A stretch of DNA of 39,991 bases, from the NCBI GenBank assembly GCA_947629775.1, contig CANRFA010000011.1, positions 1-39,991 of the forward strand, written 5' to 3'. Under the pieces are notes generated by a model. It was given only the letters and a program-made list of their open reading frames with translations. It had not been told where the DNA came from and searched no databases. Below, one piece after another: positions 7,612-15,761 of this stretch. Within the stretch, counting starts at the first letter, position 1. The number at the start of each line of letters is the position of its first letter. This DNA comes from an uncultured Oscillospiraceae bacterium. GTDB lineage: Bacteria; Bacillota; Clostridia; Oscillospirales; Oscillospiraceae. Position numbers and translations under genes: made by a program.

Positions 7612-8364
7612 TTACTCCTTCTTCTCTTCTGCGGCGCGTTCCTTCGCCGCACGGTGCAGCAGAAACTGTTCGTCCAGAATCTTCTCCACCAGATCCAGGC
7701 GGGCGGAGAGCGCGGACAGCTTTTCGACGGTGGGGTTTTTCACGCTGGTCTGGTCCACGTCGTCCGCGTAGTGGGTGGTGCGGCCGGCGATGCGGACGAT
7801 CTGGGCGGGGATGCCCACGGCGGTGGCGTCCTCCGGCACCTCCGAGAGGACGACGGCGTTGGCGGCGATGCGGGCGTTGTCCCCCACCTTGAAGGGGCCC
7901 AGCACCTTGGCGCCGCAGCTGATCAGCACGTTGTTGCCGATGGTAGGGTGGCGCTTGCCGTGGTCCTTGCCGGTGCCGCCCAGGGTGACCCCGTGGTAGA
8001 TCAGGCAGTCGTCTCCCACTTCGGCGGTCTCGCCGATGACGATGCCCATGCCGTGGTCGATCACCAGCCGGCGGCCGATCTTCGCCCCGGGGTGGATCTC
8101 GATGCCCGTCCAGAAGCGGCTCCACTGGGAGATGACCCGGGCCAGGAACTTCTGATCGTGGCAGTAGAGCCAGTGGGCGGGGCGGTGGTACAGGGTGGCA
8201 TGCACCCCCTGGTAGAGCAGCAGAATCTCCAGCTTGGACCGGGCCGCGGGATCCCGCCGCTGGTAGGCCTCCAGCGTGTCGTTGACCTCGTCCGCGGCGG
8301 CGCGCAGGGTTCTGTTGAGGGATTCCAGTTTCCCGTTCAGGGTTTTGTTCAGAGCGTTGAACAT
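7612..8364 (-). CDS. cysE: Serine O-acetyltransferase
   Basis: Makes O-acetylserine from serine and acetyl-CoA, the first committed step of cysteine synthesis. The 250 residues comprise an N-terminal helical region (about 1-85) and a left-handed parallel beta-helix of hexapeptide repeats (about 90-200). Family motifs are visible: [20 protein letters not shown] with the catalytic His, ETAEVGDD, and [20 protein letters not shown] charged C-terminal tail ([13 protein letters not shown]) replaces the short E. coli tail that binds cysteine synthase. I chose ATG 8364 because AAGGAGG is 8 bases upstream; the frame extends 9 codons further without a binding site. It is the first gene after the T-box leader. 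I see no cysK in the window. Confidence 0.96.
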   Translation of the reverse strand: MFNALNKTLNGKLESLNRTLRAAADEVNDTLEAYQRRDPAARSKLEILLLYQGVHATLYHRPAHWLYCHDQKFLARVISQWSRFWTGIEIHPGAKIGRRLVIDHGMGIVIGETAEVGDDCLIYHGVTLGGTGKDHGKRHPTIGNNVLISCGAKVLGPFKVGDNARIAANAVVLSEVPEDATAVGIPAQIVRIAGRTTHYADDVDQTSVKNPTVEKLSALSARLDLVEKILDEQFLLHRAAKERAAEEKKE

Positions 8365-8382
8365 GGATGCGCCTCCTTGCAG

Positions 8383-8612
8383 AAAAAACAAAACCTCCCA
8401 TGCCCGTTGGGGGCATAAGAGGCGATTGCTCGCGGTTCCACTCTTCCTTCTCGCTTGAGGGCCGATATCGGGGCCAGACCGGGCGGCATTACCCGCCGCG
8501 CTCCCGGACGCACTTCCCTCCTGTCTTTCGCGGATCCCCTTTCAGCCGGTGGAGGATCCTCTCTGTTCGGAAGATCGCGGAGGTACTCTTTCCGTTCACA
8601 GCGCTTACACGG
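8383..8612 (-). ncRNA. T-box riboswitch leader, cysteine-type, ahead of cysE-cysS
   Basis: The minus-strand RNA upstream of cysE has the T-box core GTGGAACCGCG (about 8441-8431), Stem I signatures (AAAGAGTA, AGAGAG and GGCTGAAAG), and a TGC Cys codon in a GAAGTGCG context in the 3' half of Stem I, the expected specifier place. The core is followed by a terminator hairpin (8394-8422) and a T-rich run (8383-8393), with the alternative antiterminator pairing through the T-box. Known mechanism: uncharged tRNA-Cys binds the specifier and the T-box bulge and prevents termination. A tRNA-Cys specifier in front of cysE and cysS is self-consistent. Exact helix borders need folding. Confidence 0.93.
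8394..8422 (-). terminator. T-box regulated terminator hairpin
   Basis: CCTC and ATGCCC pair with GGGCAT and GAGG around a CCAAC loop, directly followed by TTTTGTTTTTT. It ends 30 bases before the cysE start and competes with the antiterminator formed by the T-box core. Confidence 0.9.
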
Positions 8613-8615
8613 TCC

Positions 8616-8647
8616 ATTATATTACCATCCGCCGGAGAATGTGTCAA
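8616..8647 (-). promoter_or_regulatory. Sigma-A promoter of the T-box-cysE-cysS transcript
   Basis: Perfect -35 TTGACA (8647-8642), then TAATAT after 17 bp (8624-8619), overlapping TATAAT after 20 bp (8621-8616). Either -10 would start the RNA just before Stem I. Confidence 0.85.
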
Positions 8648-8693
8648 GGGGCATATGAGGGAAAAGCGGGCGGGAAAATCCGGGGAGACGGAA

Positions 8694-8721
8694 GCAGGCG
8701 GACCGCATACGGCCCGCCTGC
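8694..8721 (-). terminator. Hairpin after the ABC importer operon
   Basis: GCAGGCGG (8694-8701) pairs with CCGCCTGC (8714-8721), with a short inner helix. It lies just past the ATPase stop codon. There is no real T tract, so it could be an RNA-stabilising end rather than a classic terminator. Confidence 0.55.
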
Positions 8722-8731
8722 GAAAGGGAGA

Positions 8732-9454
8732 TCAGAGAACCTTGGAGAGGAAATCCTTCGTGCGCTCCTCCTTGGGGTTGGCGAAGAAGGCGTGGGGCTC
8801 GTTCTGCTCCAGAATGCCGCCGCCGTCCATGAAGAGCACCCGGGACCCCACCTCCCGGGCGAAGCCCATCTCGTGGGTAACCACCACCATGGTCATGCCC
8901 TGGTTGGCCAGTTCCTTCATGACATCCAGCACCTCGCCCACCATCTCGGGATCCAGAGCGGAGGTGGGTTCGTCGAAGAGCATCACCTTCGGGCGCATGG
9001 CGAGGGCCCGGACGATGGCGATGCGCTGCTTCTGTCCGCCGGAGAGCTGGGCGGGATAGGCGTCCGCCTTATCCACCAGGTCCACCCGCTTCAGCAGGGA
9101 CATGGCGGTCTCCCGGGCCTCCTCCTGGCTCATGAGCTTCGTCTGGACCGGCGCCAGGGTGATGTTGCGCAGGATGGTCATATTGTTGAAGAGGTTGAAG
9201 TGCTGGAACACCATGCCCATCTGCTGGCGCACCTTATCGATGTTGATCTTCGGATCCGTGATGACCTGCCCCTGGAAGGTGATGGTGCCCGAAGTGGGCT
9301 CCTCCAGCAGGTTCAGGCAGCGCAGGAAGGTGGACTTGCCGGAGCCGGAGGGCCCGATCACCACCACCTTCTCGCCGGGGGAGATGTGCTCCGTGATGCC
9401 GTTGAGCACCACGTGGTCGCCGAAGGCCTTGACCAGATTCTTAACGTCGATCAC
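8732..9454 (-). CDS. Polar amino acid ABC transporter, ATP-binding protein
   Basis: A 240-residue ATPase of the GlnQ/HisP group that powers amino acid uptake. Walker [10 protein letters not shown] is at about 34-42. The signature LSGGQ lies at about 136-140, Walker B with DEPTSALDP follows, the switch histidine is in VVVTHEMG, and the Q-loop is FQHFNLF. It is full length and ends KDFLSKVL. It overlaps the permease gene by 14 bases, so the two are translated together. Upstream come the permease and the substrate-binding lipoprotein genes in the order binding protein, permease, ATPase. The family is certain; the exact amino acid cannot be read, and glutamine or a related polar amino acid is the usual substrate. 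Confidence 0.97.
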   Translation of the reverse strand: MIDVKNLVKAFGDHVVLNGITEHISPGEKVVVIGPSGSGKSTFLRCLNLLEEPTSGTITFQGQVITDPKINIDKVRQQMGMVFQHFNLFNNMTILRNITLAPVQTKLMSQEEARETAMSLLKRVDLVDKADAYPAQLSGGQKQRIAIVRALAMRPKVMLFDEPTSALDPEMVGEVLDVMKELANQGMTMVVVTHEMGFAREVGSRVLFMDGGGILEQNEPHAFFANPKEERTKDFLSKVL

Positions 9455-10208
9455 TCTGACGCAGCCTCCTTTCCAGAATGCTCTGCAGGTAAGAGAAGAC
9501 CATCACCAGCGCCAGATACATGATGGCGGTGATGAAGAAGGGGAACATGTACTCGTAGGTCCGGGAGCCGATCGTGCGGGCGAAATAGACGATCTCCTTG
9601 CCGGCGATGACCGAGATCAGGGAGGTGTCCTTCAGCAGCACGATGAACTCGTTGCCCAGGGAGGGCAGGATGGCCTTGAAGGCCTGGGGAATGACGATGA
9701 AGCGCATGGTGGTCAGATAGTTGAGGCCCAGGGAGCGGCCGGCCTCCATCTGTCCGGGATCCAGGCTCATGAGGCCGCCGCGGATGATCTCCGCCACGTA
9801 GGCCCCCGAGTTGACGCCCAGGCCCAGGGCGCCCACCATGGTCAGGTTGCGGCTGGAGGCGAAGATGACAAAGCCCCAGATCATCAGCTGGACCATCATG
9901 GGGGTGCCGCGGATGATGGTGACGTAGATACGGCAGATCGTGTTCACCAGGGAGAGCAGGTAGTTGCGGGTGCCGGGGCGCTGCTGGTCGTGGGCGGTGC
10001 GGACCATGGCGACCAGTACCCCGAGTACGATGCCGATCGCCAGCGCCACCACGGTGACCCGCAGGGTGGTGGCCAGGCCCTGAAAGTAGCTGATCCACCG
10101 GTCTTCGGCGAACCAGGCCCGGTAGAACTTCATGAAGGCGTCCTGCCAGAAGGTCAGATCCGCCTTGTCGATCGCGCTGAGCGACTCGTACAGGCTGTCA
10201 GGGTTCAA
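9441..10208 (-). CDS. Polar amino acid ABC transporter, permease
   Basis: A 255-residue inner-membrane permease of the His/Glu/Gln family with about five transmembrane segments (around 50-75, 85-105, 110-140, 190-215 and 225-245). The conserved cytoplasmic EAA loop is seen as [15 protein letters not shown], preceded by [13 protein letters not shown]. The start is a TTG at 10208 with GAGGGG 7 bases upstream; translation begins [10 protein letters not shown]. It overlaps the ATPase gene downstream. A GC-rich hairpin with a short T run separates it from the binding-protein gene upstream (10276-10302) and probably lowers its expression relative to that gene. Only one permease is encoded, so it probably forms a homodimer. 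Confidence 0.95.
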   Translation of the reverse strand: MNPDSLYESLSAIDKADLTFWQDAFMKFYRAWFAEDRWISYFQGLATTLRVTVVALAIGIVLGVLVAMVRTAHDQQRPGTRNYLLSLVNTICRIYVTIIRGTPMMVQLMIWGFVIFASSRNLTMVGALGLGVNSGAYVAEIIRGGLMSLDPGQMEAGRSLGLNYLTTMRFIVIPQAFKAILPSLGNEFIVLLKDTSLISVIAGKEIVYFARTIGSRTYEYMFPFFITAIMYLALVMVFSYLQSILERRLRQSDRR

Positions 10209-10275
10209 TGGGTTCCCCTCGCTTTCTCAGAATGTTAAGGGCGCCGGCCGGTCGCCGGAGCGGTGGCGGAAACGG

Positions 10276-10302
10276 AAAAGGGGGGCGGCAGAGCCGCCCC
10301 CC
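10276..10302 (-). terminator. Intercistronic hairpin/attenuator in the ABC importer operon
   Basis: A 10-bp GC-only stem (10280-10289 with 10293-10302), loop of 3, followed on the minus strand by TTTT. It sits between the binding-protein stop and the permease start, so it should end most transcripts after the first gene or protect that gene's 3' end. Confidence 0.75.
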
Positions 10303-10313
10303 TGGAAGGAAGA

Positions 10314-11264
10314 TTACTCCTCCGCGCTGATGTAGGTGTTGACGATCTTCTCCACGGTGCCGTCGGCGATCATGGCCTCCAGCGTGCTGTTCAGCTGGTC
10401 CAGCAGAGCGGAGTTGCCCTCGTTGACAGCCAGGCAGTAGTCCTCGGTGATCCACTCGGAGGGCAGGATCTTGAGGCCGGGATTGGCTTCCACATAGGCC
10501 TTGGCGGGGCCGTCGTCGATAATGACGGCGTCAATCTGTCCGTTCAGCAGAGCCTGGACGGCGAGCGCGCCGTTCTCGTAGCCCTGGACGTGATCCTCGC
10601 CGTAGCCGCCATTCTCGGGCGTATCGGAGGCATAGATCTCGCCGGTGGTGCCGCGCTGCACGCCGATCAGCTTGTCGTTGGCAAGGGCGTCCAGATCGGT
10701 GATATCGGAATCCTCGGGGACGATAACCACCTGCACGCCTTTGGCGTAGCTGGTGGAGAAGTCCATAACCTCGTCGCGGTCCTCGCGGTAGGTCAGGCCG
10801 GCGAGCACCATGTCGCTCTTGCCCTGCTGCACGGCGACGAGAGCGGAGTCGAAGTCCATGTCGTCGATGACGAGTTCCAGACCCAGCCGATTGGCCAGTT
10901 CCAGAGCGATCTCCACGTCGATGCCTTCGTAGCTGACTCCATCCGCACCGGTGTAGGGACCTTCGCCGTCGGCGACCATCTCATAGGGCGGGAAAGAGCA
11001 GTTGGTGGACATGATCAGCTTGCCGGGCTCGATGGTGATGGAGTCGCCGGAAGCGGAGCTGTTGCCGGAGGACGCAGCGCCGGAAGCGTCGCTGCCGGAG
11101 CCGGAGGAAGAGGCGTCGCTCTGGGAAGCGGAGGTATTGCCGGAGGACGCGGCGCCGCTGGAGGCGGAGCCGCCCTTGGAACTGCTGGCGCTGCCCCCGC
11201 CGCCGCAGGCGGCCAGGCTGACAGCCATCGCCAGCGCGAGAGCCATCGCAAGAATCTTTTTCAT
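10314..11264 (-). CDS. Polar amino acid ABC transporter, substrate-binding lipoprotein
   Basis: A 316-residue extracytoplasmic binding protein of the SBP_bac_3 family. The signal peptide MKKILAMALALAMAVSLAAC ends in a lipobox (LAAC), so it is a lipoprotein anchored at Cys20. A Ser/Gly/Ala-rich tether of about 55 residues follows. The bilobal domain begins near ITIEPGKLIMSTN and shows family motifs: FPPYEM, EGIDVEIALELANRLGLEL, VLAGLTYREDR and GVQRGTTGE. It ends with IVNTYISAEE. It is first in its operon, with a strong promoter at 11325-11353 and AAGGAG about 12 bases before the ATG. An aromatic and an Arg (TYREDR) in the pocket are usual for alpha-amino acid binding, but ligand identity is not readable. 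Confidence 0.95.
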   Translation of the reverse strand: MKKILAMALALAMAVSLAACGGGGSASSSKGGSASSGAASSGNTSASQSDASSSGSGSDASGAASSGNSSASGDSITIEPGKLIMSTNCSFPPYEMVADGEGPYTGADGVSYEGIDVEIALELANRLGLELVIDDMDFDSALVAVQQGKSDMVLAGLTYREDRDEVMDFSTSYAKGVQVVIVPEDSDITDLDALANDKLIGVQRGTTGEIYASDTPENGGYGEDHVQGYENGALAVQALLNGQIDAVIIDDGPAKAYVEANPGLKILPSEWITEDYCLAVNEGNSALLDQLNSTLEAMIADGTVEKIVNTYISAEE

Positions 11265-11324
11265 CGTTTCAATGATCTCCTTCAGTTATGAAAGTGAGGT
11301 CCCTGGAGCTTTGGACCGAAAAAA

Positions 11325-11353
11325 AGTATACCCCCGGGCGCAGGAGCTGTCAA
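11325..11353 (-). promoter_or_regulatory. Strong sigma-A promoter of the ABC importer operon
   Basis: TTGACA (11353-11348), 17-bp spacer, TATACT (11330-11325): a near-perfect consensus, about 60 bp before the lipoprotein start. Confidence 0.9.
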
Positions 11354-11480
11354 TAGCTGGATTTGAAAAAACAGGGGACATCCGGAGATTGTTTTGTACA
11401 GTTCGGCGGAAAATCCGGGCGGAATGGGGCGGAAAGGGATGGTTTTCCCCCGGAAAGGGCGCCTGCGGGGAAGGGGCCGC

Positions 11481-12245
11481 CTATTCGGGCGGCTCTTCCA
11501 GGTACACCTCGTGGAAATAGTCCAGGGAGCGGAAACCCCGTTGCATCTGGGTGAGGAAGAAGCTCTCGACGGTCTGGCTCAGACGCCGCAGGGGGACGCC
11601 GGTGATGGGGAAATAGAGGATGCGCTTGGGCTCGCACCAGGCGATGTAGCGCAGGCAGGTGAGGACTTCGTTGTCCAGGGTGATGCTGTCCGGTCTGGCC
11701 GGTTCGCAGCCGGCGCAGCAGAAGTGTCCCTCCCGCGGGTGGAAGCGGATCTTTTCCGGGTCCTTTCGGCCGCAGATGGAGCAGCCGGCCAGCATGGGCT
11801 CGAAGCCGGAGAGACACAGGGCCCGCAGCTCGAAGGAGGCCTTGACCTGCTCCAGCGGCCGGTCCATGCGGTCCAGGGCGTGGAGACAGTTGAGCGTCAG
11901 ATACAGAAGGTCCGGCTCGCGGTTGCCCTCCGGATTCATGTGGGTCATGACTTCGGCGAAGTAGCAGCCCAGGGCCAGCTTCTCCAGGTCCTTCCGGATT
12001 CCCCGGAAATCGCGCAGAGAGGTGGCGGATTTTACCTTATAGCGGTCCAGGTTCTTCTGCTTCGTAAGGACCATCTCGGACCAGCAGAGCAGCTGGCAGC
12101 CGGCGGCCAGGACGCTGTTCCTGTTCCGGCATCCCCAGGCGGTGGCGGTGAGAATGCCCATGTTCTCGGTAAAGAGGGTGAGAACGCAGTCGCTGTCCCG
12201 GTAGTCCACGGAGCGCAGAACGAGGGCGTTTGTCACAATATCCAT
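11481..12245 (-). CDS. recO: DNA repair protein RecO
   Basis: RecO (254 residues) helps load RecA at single-strand gaps in the RecFOR pathway. The N-terminal OB fold runs from about 1 to 80 (ALVLRSVDYRDSDCVLTLFT), followed by the helical part. A zinc-finger-like Cys4 is present as CSICG and CCAGC (about residues 155-182). This is typical of Gram-positive RecO. Motifs ATSLRDFRGI and the C-terminal FFLTQMQRGFRSLDYF agree with the family. ATG 12245 has AAAGGAG 6 bases upstream. It follows era on the same strand, as in many Firmicutes, but 279 bases away. The identification is good despite the family's low sequence conservation. Confidence 0.95.
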   Translation of the reverse strand: MDIVTNALVLRSVDYRDSDCVLTLFTENMGILTATAWGCRNRNSVLAAGCQLLCWSEMVLTKQKNLDRYKVKSATSLRDFRGIRKDLEKLALGCYFAEVMTHMNPEGNREPDLLYLTLNCLHALDRMDRPLEQVKASFELRALCLSGFEPMLAGCSICGRKDPEKIRFHPREGHFCCAGCEPARPDSITLDNEVLTCLRYIAWCEPKRILYFPITGVPLRRLSQTVESFFLTQMQRGFRSLDYFHEVYLEEPPE

Positions 12246-12274
12246 GAAGGTCTCCTTTCCCGGGACGGCGCAGA

Positions 12275-12301
12275 AGGAGCGGCCCGAAGGCCGCCCCTCC
12301 T
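12275..12301 (-). terminator. GC-rich hairpin between era and recO
   Basis: AGGAG and CGGCC arms (12275-12284 with 12289-12301, three-base bulge, CGAA loop) lie just upstream of the recO ribosome binding site. No T tract. The rest of 12246-12524 shows no convincing gene; the short yqzL often found between era and recO is not recognisable. Confidence 0.4.
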
Positions 12302-12524
12302 GGGATCTGTCCCCGTATGGTCATGGGCGAAGGACTGCTTCCGGCTCCGCTGGATCCGGGAGAGCCGGCGCCCGGCGGCCGCGGGCAGCGGTGCGGGCTC
12401 CCAATCAGGCGGCAGGCCGGCCGGAGGACCCATTCCTCCACCATGCAGCGTCTCCTGTGCAGAGAGATACCCGGATTCCGCATAGCGGAGAGCGGGAGGA
12501 AGCGCGGGAGGAAATCCGAGGGGA

Positions 12525-13421
12525 TTATTCCGGCCGGTAGCCGAAATTGGAGATGGCGGCCGGATTGTCCCGCCAGTTTTCCTTGACCTTGACCCAGGTT
12601 TTGAGGAACACCTTCGCGCCCATATAGGTCTCCATGTCCTGGCGGGCCAGGGAGGAGGCCTTTTTCAGCATGGCGCCGTTTTTCCCGATGATGATGCCCT
12701 TGTGGCTGTTCTTCTCGCAGTAGATGGCGGCGTGGACCTCCACGACGCCGTCGTCCCGCTCCGCGAAGCGCTCGATCTCCACGGCCACGCCGTGGGGAAC
12801 CTCCTTGTCCAGGCACAGAAGCAGCTTTTCCCGCAGGATTTCCGCCATCATCTGCCGCTCCGGCTGGTCCGAGGTCATATCCTCCGGGAAGAGGGCGGGG
12901 CCCTCCGGAAGATAGCCCTCCAGCACATCCAGCAGTTCGGAGACTCCTTCGCCGGTGCGGGCGGAGACCGGGATCACGGCGTCAAAGGAGTGGGCGTCGC
13001 TGTAGACCTTGATGACCTCCAGTAGGGGCTCCTTCTTCTCCAGGGTGTCCTCCTTGTTGATGACCAGCACGGAAGGGCAGCCCAGGGTCTTCATGCGGTC
13101 GATGAGCTGCTGCTCGGGAATGCCCACGTTGGGGATGGGCTCCACCACCAGGACCACGGCGTCCACGTCCGTGACGCTCTCCCGGACGACGCCTACCATG
13201 TAGTCCCCTAAGCGGGTGCGGGCCTTATGAAGGCCGGGGGTGTCCACAAAGACAAACTGGCAGCCGTTGCGGTTCTTCACGCCCCGGATGCGGTTGCGGG
13301 TGGTCTGGGGCTTGCTGGTGACAATGGCGACCTTCTCGCCCACCAGGGCGTTGGTCAGGGTGGACTTGCCCACGTTGGGCCGTCCGCAGATGGTGATGAT
13401 GCCGGATTTCCGGATTTCCAT
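12525..13421 (-). CDS. era: GTPase Era
   Basis: Ribosome-assembly GTPase that binds the 3' end of 16S rRNA, 298 residues. The GTPase domain shows G1 GRPNVGKST, G2 KPQTTRN, G3 DTPG (VDTPGLHK), G4 NKED (instead of NKxD; VINKEDTL) and G5 PVSARTGEG. The C-terminal KH domain (about 205-298) contains the GxxG loop in IIIGKNGAMLKKAS. The start ATG 13421 begins MEIRKSGIITI, with an AAGGAGG-like site upstream. It sits in a ybeY-lipoprotein-era-recO cluster, where ybeY and era both act on 16S rRNA maturation. The identification is secure. Confidence 0.98.
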   Translation of the reverse strand: MEIRKSGIITICGRPNVGKSTLTNALVGEKVAIVTSKPQTTRNRIRGVKNRNGCQFVFVDTPGLHKARTRLGDYMVGVVRESVTDVDAVVLVVEPIPNVGIPEQQLIDRMKTLGCPSVLVINKEDTLEKKEPLLEVIKVYSDAHSFDAVIPVSARTGEGVSELLDVLEGYLPEGPALFPEDMTSDQPERQMMAEILREKLLLCLDKEVPHGVAVEIERFAERDDGVVEVHAAIYCEKNSHKGIIIGKNGAMLKKASSLARQDMETYMGAKVFLKTWVKVKENWRDNPAAISNFGYRPE

Positions 13422-13458
13422 GATGAGATGATCCTCCTTACAGAGCAGTTGTGTGAGA

Positions 13459-14289
13459 TTATCCGTTGTAGTCGAGGTTCTCCCAGAGGAAGGCCTCTTC
13501 CGCCGCCCCGGGGCCCTCGGACTCGTGGATGGGAGTAAGTTCGCCGTCCGCAGGTTCCAGAACCTGCAGGTGGGGAGCGCCGTCTTCCCCGGAGAGGACG
13601 ATCTGCCGCCGGAGCGTCAGCTTGCCCTCTTCCCAGTGGTAAAGGACGGTTTCATAATCGGTTGCGCTGTCCCGCCGGGTGCCCCGGATGGTGCCGGAGG
13701 CGGGATCGAAAGCGGGGGAGCAGATGCCGCCGCTGCCGTCCGAGGCCTGGCGGAAGGCGGACTCCTCCTCGAACTGTCCCTCCTCTTCGTTCCAGAGCCA
13801 CCAATGGTACCAGCTGTTGACCCCCGCCTGGATGTACATCCAGCCGAGGTCCGGATAGCCATCAAAGTTGGCGTCCGCGACGCTGAGACAGCTCTCCCCG
13901 AAAGCGTCCTCCGGGGACTCCGTGGTCAGGGTCTGGAAGGGAACGGCCGGATTGTTCGCGGAGCAGATGGCGAGCACGGTGTTGTGGCCGCCCTCCCCCT
14001 CCCCGAAGGTTTCCGCCGTGGCGGTGAAGCTCCCGATGGAAAAGGACATGACGCCGTCTTCCCACGTCACCTCCGGAGCGGCGGGGGCATGGAAGGGATC
14101 CTGGGGTTCCGGCTGGCTGGAGGAAGAGGCGGACGGCTCGGAGGCGGAGGAGGAAACCGGGGCGGAAGCGGATCCGGAGTCCGAGGAGCCGGAGGCGCTC
14201 CCGGAAGAGGAGGCGGGCAGTTTTCCGCAGGCGCTCAGGAGAAGGGCCAGCGCCAGAGCGGCGGGCAGAAGGCGAAGCAGATGTTTCAC
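13459..14289 (-). CDS. Lipoprotein with XAC2610-like domain
   Basis: A 276-residue predicted lipoprotein. GTG 14289 overlaps the ybeY stop by 4 bases (GTGA) and has AAAGGAG 6 bases upstream. The signal peptide ends in the lipobox LLLSAC, followed by a long Ser/Ala/Glu-rich tether (about residues 22-65). The outer domain contains DANFDGYPDL, a calcium-loop or FG-GAP-like sequence seen in XAC2610-family proteins, then aromatic-rich YHWWLWNEEEGQF and a later YHWEEGKL. No enzyme motif is seen. Its place between ybeY and era, where dgkA and cdd often occur in other Firmicutes, makes it part of a housekeeping operon by position only. The XAC2610-like call is by motif memory and is moderate. Confidence 0.7.
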   Translation of the reverse strand: MKHLLRLLPAALALALLLSACGKLPASSSGSASGSSDSGSASAPVSSSASEPSASSSSQPEPQDPFHAPAAPEVTWEDGVMSFSIGSFTATAETFGEGEGGHNTVLAICSANNPAVPFQTLTTESPEDAFGESCLSVADANFDGYPDLGWMYIQAGVNSWYHWWLWNEEEGQFEEESAFRQASDGSGGICSPAFDPASGTIRGTRRDSATDYETVLYHWEEGKLTLRRQIVLSGEDGAPHLQVLEPADGELTPIHESEGPGAAEEAFLWENLDYNG

Positions 14290-14789
14290 GGAGACTCCTT
14301 TCGGGTGATGCCCAGCTGCGAGAGGATGGCCTCTTCCCGGCGGCGCATCTGTACCTTCATGAGTCCCTCGTCCACGTGGTCGAAGCCAAGCAGATGGAGC
14401 ACCGAGTGGACCGCCAGGTAGGCAAGTTCCCGGCGCTTTCCGTGGCCGTACTCCTTCCCCTGGGCCTCCACGCGCTCCATGGAGATCATCATGTCCCCCA
14501 GGGGAACCAGATGGGTGCCGGGGTCCGCGTCCTCCCGGGAGGGCAGCTGGCCGGGTTTCAGCTCGAAGGTCGGGAAGGAGAGCACGTCGGTGGGGGCGTC
14601 CACCTGGCGCATCTCCCGGTTGACCTCCCGGATGCCGGCGTCGTCCGTCAGGCAGACGTCCACCTCGCAGGGGAAGGTGATCCCCTGGGCGGTCAGGGCG
14701 GTGCGGATTACTTTTCGCAGAAGGGCGCGCATACTGTCGCTGACGCCGGGAATGTCGGCGGTGATGGGGATGTAGTGGCGGATCGGCAT
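14286..14789 (-). CDS. ybeY: Endoribonuclease YbeY
   Basis: Single-strand-specific metal-dependent RNase involved in 16S rRNA 3' maturation and ribosome quality control, 167 residues. The zinc-binding signature HxxxHxxxxxH is seen as HSVLHLLGFDH (His128, His132, His138). Upstream lies the conserved DVLSFPTFE and the LGDMMIS strand. I chose ATG 14789 because AAGGAGG is 8 bases upstream; the open frame extends 41 codons further through the promoter, so earlier starts are unlikely. It is the first gene of the cluster that leads to the lipoprotein, era and recO, with a promoter at 14821-14850. Confidence 0.97.
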   Translation of the reverse strand: MPIRHYIPITADIPGVSDSMRALLRKVIRTALTAQGITFPCEVDVCLTDDAGIREVNREMRQVDAPTDVLSFPTFELKPGQLPSREDADPGTHLVPLGDMMISMERVEAQGKEYGHGKRRELAYLAVHSVLHLLGFDHVDEGLMKVQMRRREEAILSQLGITRKESP

Positions 14790-14820
14790 GATGGCAGCCT
14801 CCTTCGGGCAGGTTGTCGGC

Positions 14821-14850
14821 ATTATACTCTCTTCCTGTACGGTTTGGCAA
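14821..14850 (-). promoter_or_regulatory. Sigma-A promoter of the ybeY-era cluster
   Basis: TTGCCA (14850-14845), 18-bp spacer, perfect TATAAT (14826-14821), about 32 bp before the ybeY ATG. Confidence 0.8.
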
Positions 14851-14887
14851 GGACAATCTGCGAGGGCGGGCGGCGGGAGGAAAGCAG

Positions 14888-15232
14888 TCAGCCGCGGACG
14901 GCCTCCACGCACTCCAGCCGCAGCAGCATCTCCTGCCAGCGGTTTTCCCGCTGTCCGGAGAGAAGGCGGATGGACTCTTCGTCAGTCAGAATCTGTACCC
15001 ACTCCTCGTCCACATCCAGGATGCGGCAGCGCAGATTGACCCCGTCCTCCTGAACCAGGGTGACAGTCTGCCCGATCCGCTCCCGCAGCTGCCGGGCGAG
15101 GGAGAGACCGGAGGAGTGGCGGATGCCGTTTTCCCGCAGCAGCTGCTCCAGGCGGGAGACGCGCTCCTTCAGGGAGAGCACCTGGCAGAAGGCGAAGATT
15201 CCGAAGACGGCGAACACAAACCAGATGCTCAT
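14888..15232 (-). CDS. Small membrane-anchored coiled-coil protein, unknown function
   Basis: A 114-residue protein starting MSIWFVFAVFGIFAFCQVL, an N-terminal transmembrane helix, followed by a short coiled coil (LKERVSRLEQLLRENG) and a compact C-terminal domain with GQTVTLVQEDG and RILDVDEEWVQIL, which looks like a small SH3-like or PRC-barrel-like beta fold. The ATG overlaps the stop codon of the XRE regulator gene (ATGA), so the two are translated together. I do not recognise a named family. The same two-part theme (a beta domain with DxxWVxI) appears in the C-terminal half of the regulator next door (EGDWAEVECVSREEQTRHLIPV), so both may bind a similar ligand or each other. That link is speculation. 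Confidence 0.65.
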   Translation of the reverse strand: MSIWFVFAVFGIFAFCQVLSLKERVSRLEQLLRENGIRHSSGLSLARQLRERIGQTVTLVQEDGVNLRCRILDVDEEWVQILTDEESIRLLSGQRENRWQEMLLRLECVEAVRG

Positions 15233-15684
15233 GACCGGTCCTCCTTGCGCAGCGTGATGGTGCGGATGGAGGAGACGGGGATCAGGTGGCGGGTCTGCTC
15301 TTCTCGGGAGACGCACTCCACCTCCGCCCAGTCCCCTTCGAAGAAGCGGAAGATACACCAGTCGGCCAGGAGGAGGTCCGCCTGTTCCGCCCCCTCGTAG
15401 AAGGTAAGCTGGACCTTCCGGTCCAGAACGCCCCGCAGCAGGCGGGTGACGGGATCCGGAGGGGCGGCCGGGGCGGAGGGATCCGTAATCTCCTCCCGCA
15501 GCAGCCAGTCGCAGCTGACTTCCAGCAGCCGGGCCAGCCGCACGATCTTCTCCGTCTCCGGGTACGCCGTGTCCGACTCCCAGCGGCTTACGGCCTGGCG
15601 GCTGACGCCAAGGCGCTGGGCCACCTGTTCCTGGGTCAGATTGACTTTCTTGCGGGCGGAGGCAAGTCTGGAACCCATACTCAT
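15229..15684 (-). CDS. XRE-family transcriptional regulator
   Basis: A 151-residue protein with an N-terminal HTH_3 (Cro/CI) domain, residues about 5-60: RLASARKKVNLTQEQVAQRL, then GVSRQAVSRWESDTAYPETE, a textbook helix-turn-helix. A Pro/Ala linker (DPSAPAAPPDP) leads to a C-terminal domain of about 75 residues with LLADWCIFRFFEGDWAEVE, whose family I do not recognise. The ATG at 15684 has GAGGTG 7 bases upstream; an in-frame ATG two codons later is possible. It is coupled to the membrane protein gene that overlaps its end. A pair of direct repeats at 15762-15795 upstream is a plausible own operator. Confidence 0.9.
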   Translation of the reverse strand: MSMGSRLASARKKVNLTQEQVAQRLGVSRQAVSRWESDTAYPETEKIVRLARLLEVSCDWLLREEITDPSAPAAPPDPVTRLLRGVLDRKVQLTFYEGAEQADLLLADWCIFRFFEGDWAEVECVSREEQTRHLIPVSSIRTITLRKEDRS

Positions 15685-15761
15685 GAGAGATCACCTCGCA
15701 GGGCGGGCTTGGCCCGCCGGAATGGCTCCAGTCTGCCGGAAATCCGGCCGGAAGGCAAGCT

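Noticed and set aside
12246-12524. A possible yqzL-like short gene between era and recO
   Set aside because: One short frame starts MVEEWVLRPACRLIGS, but it lacks the family pattern and a stop near the expected length.
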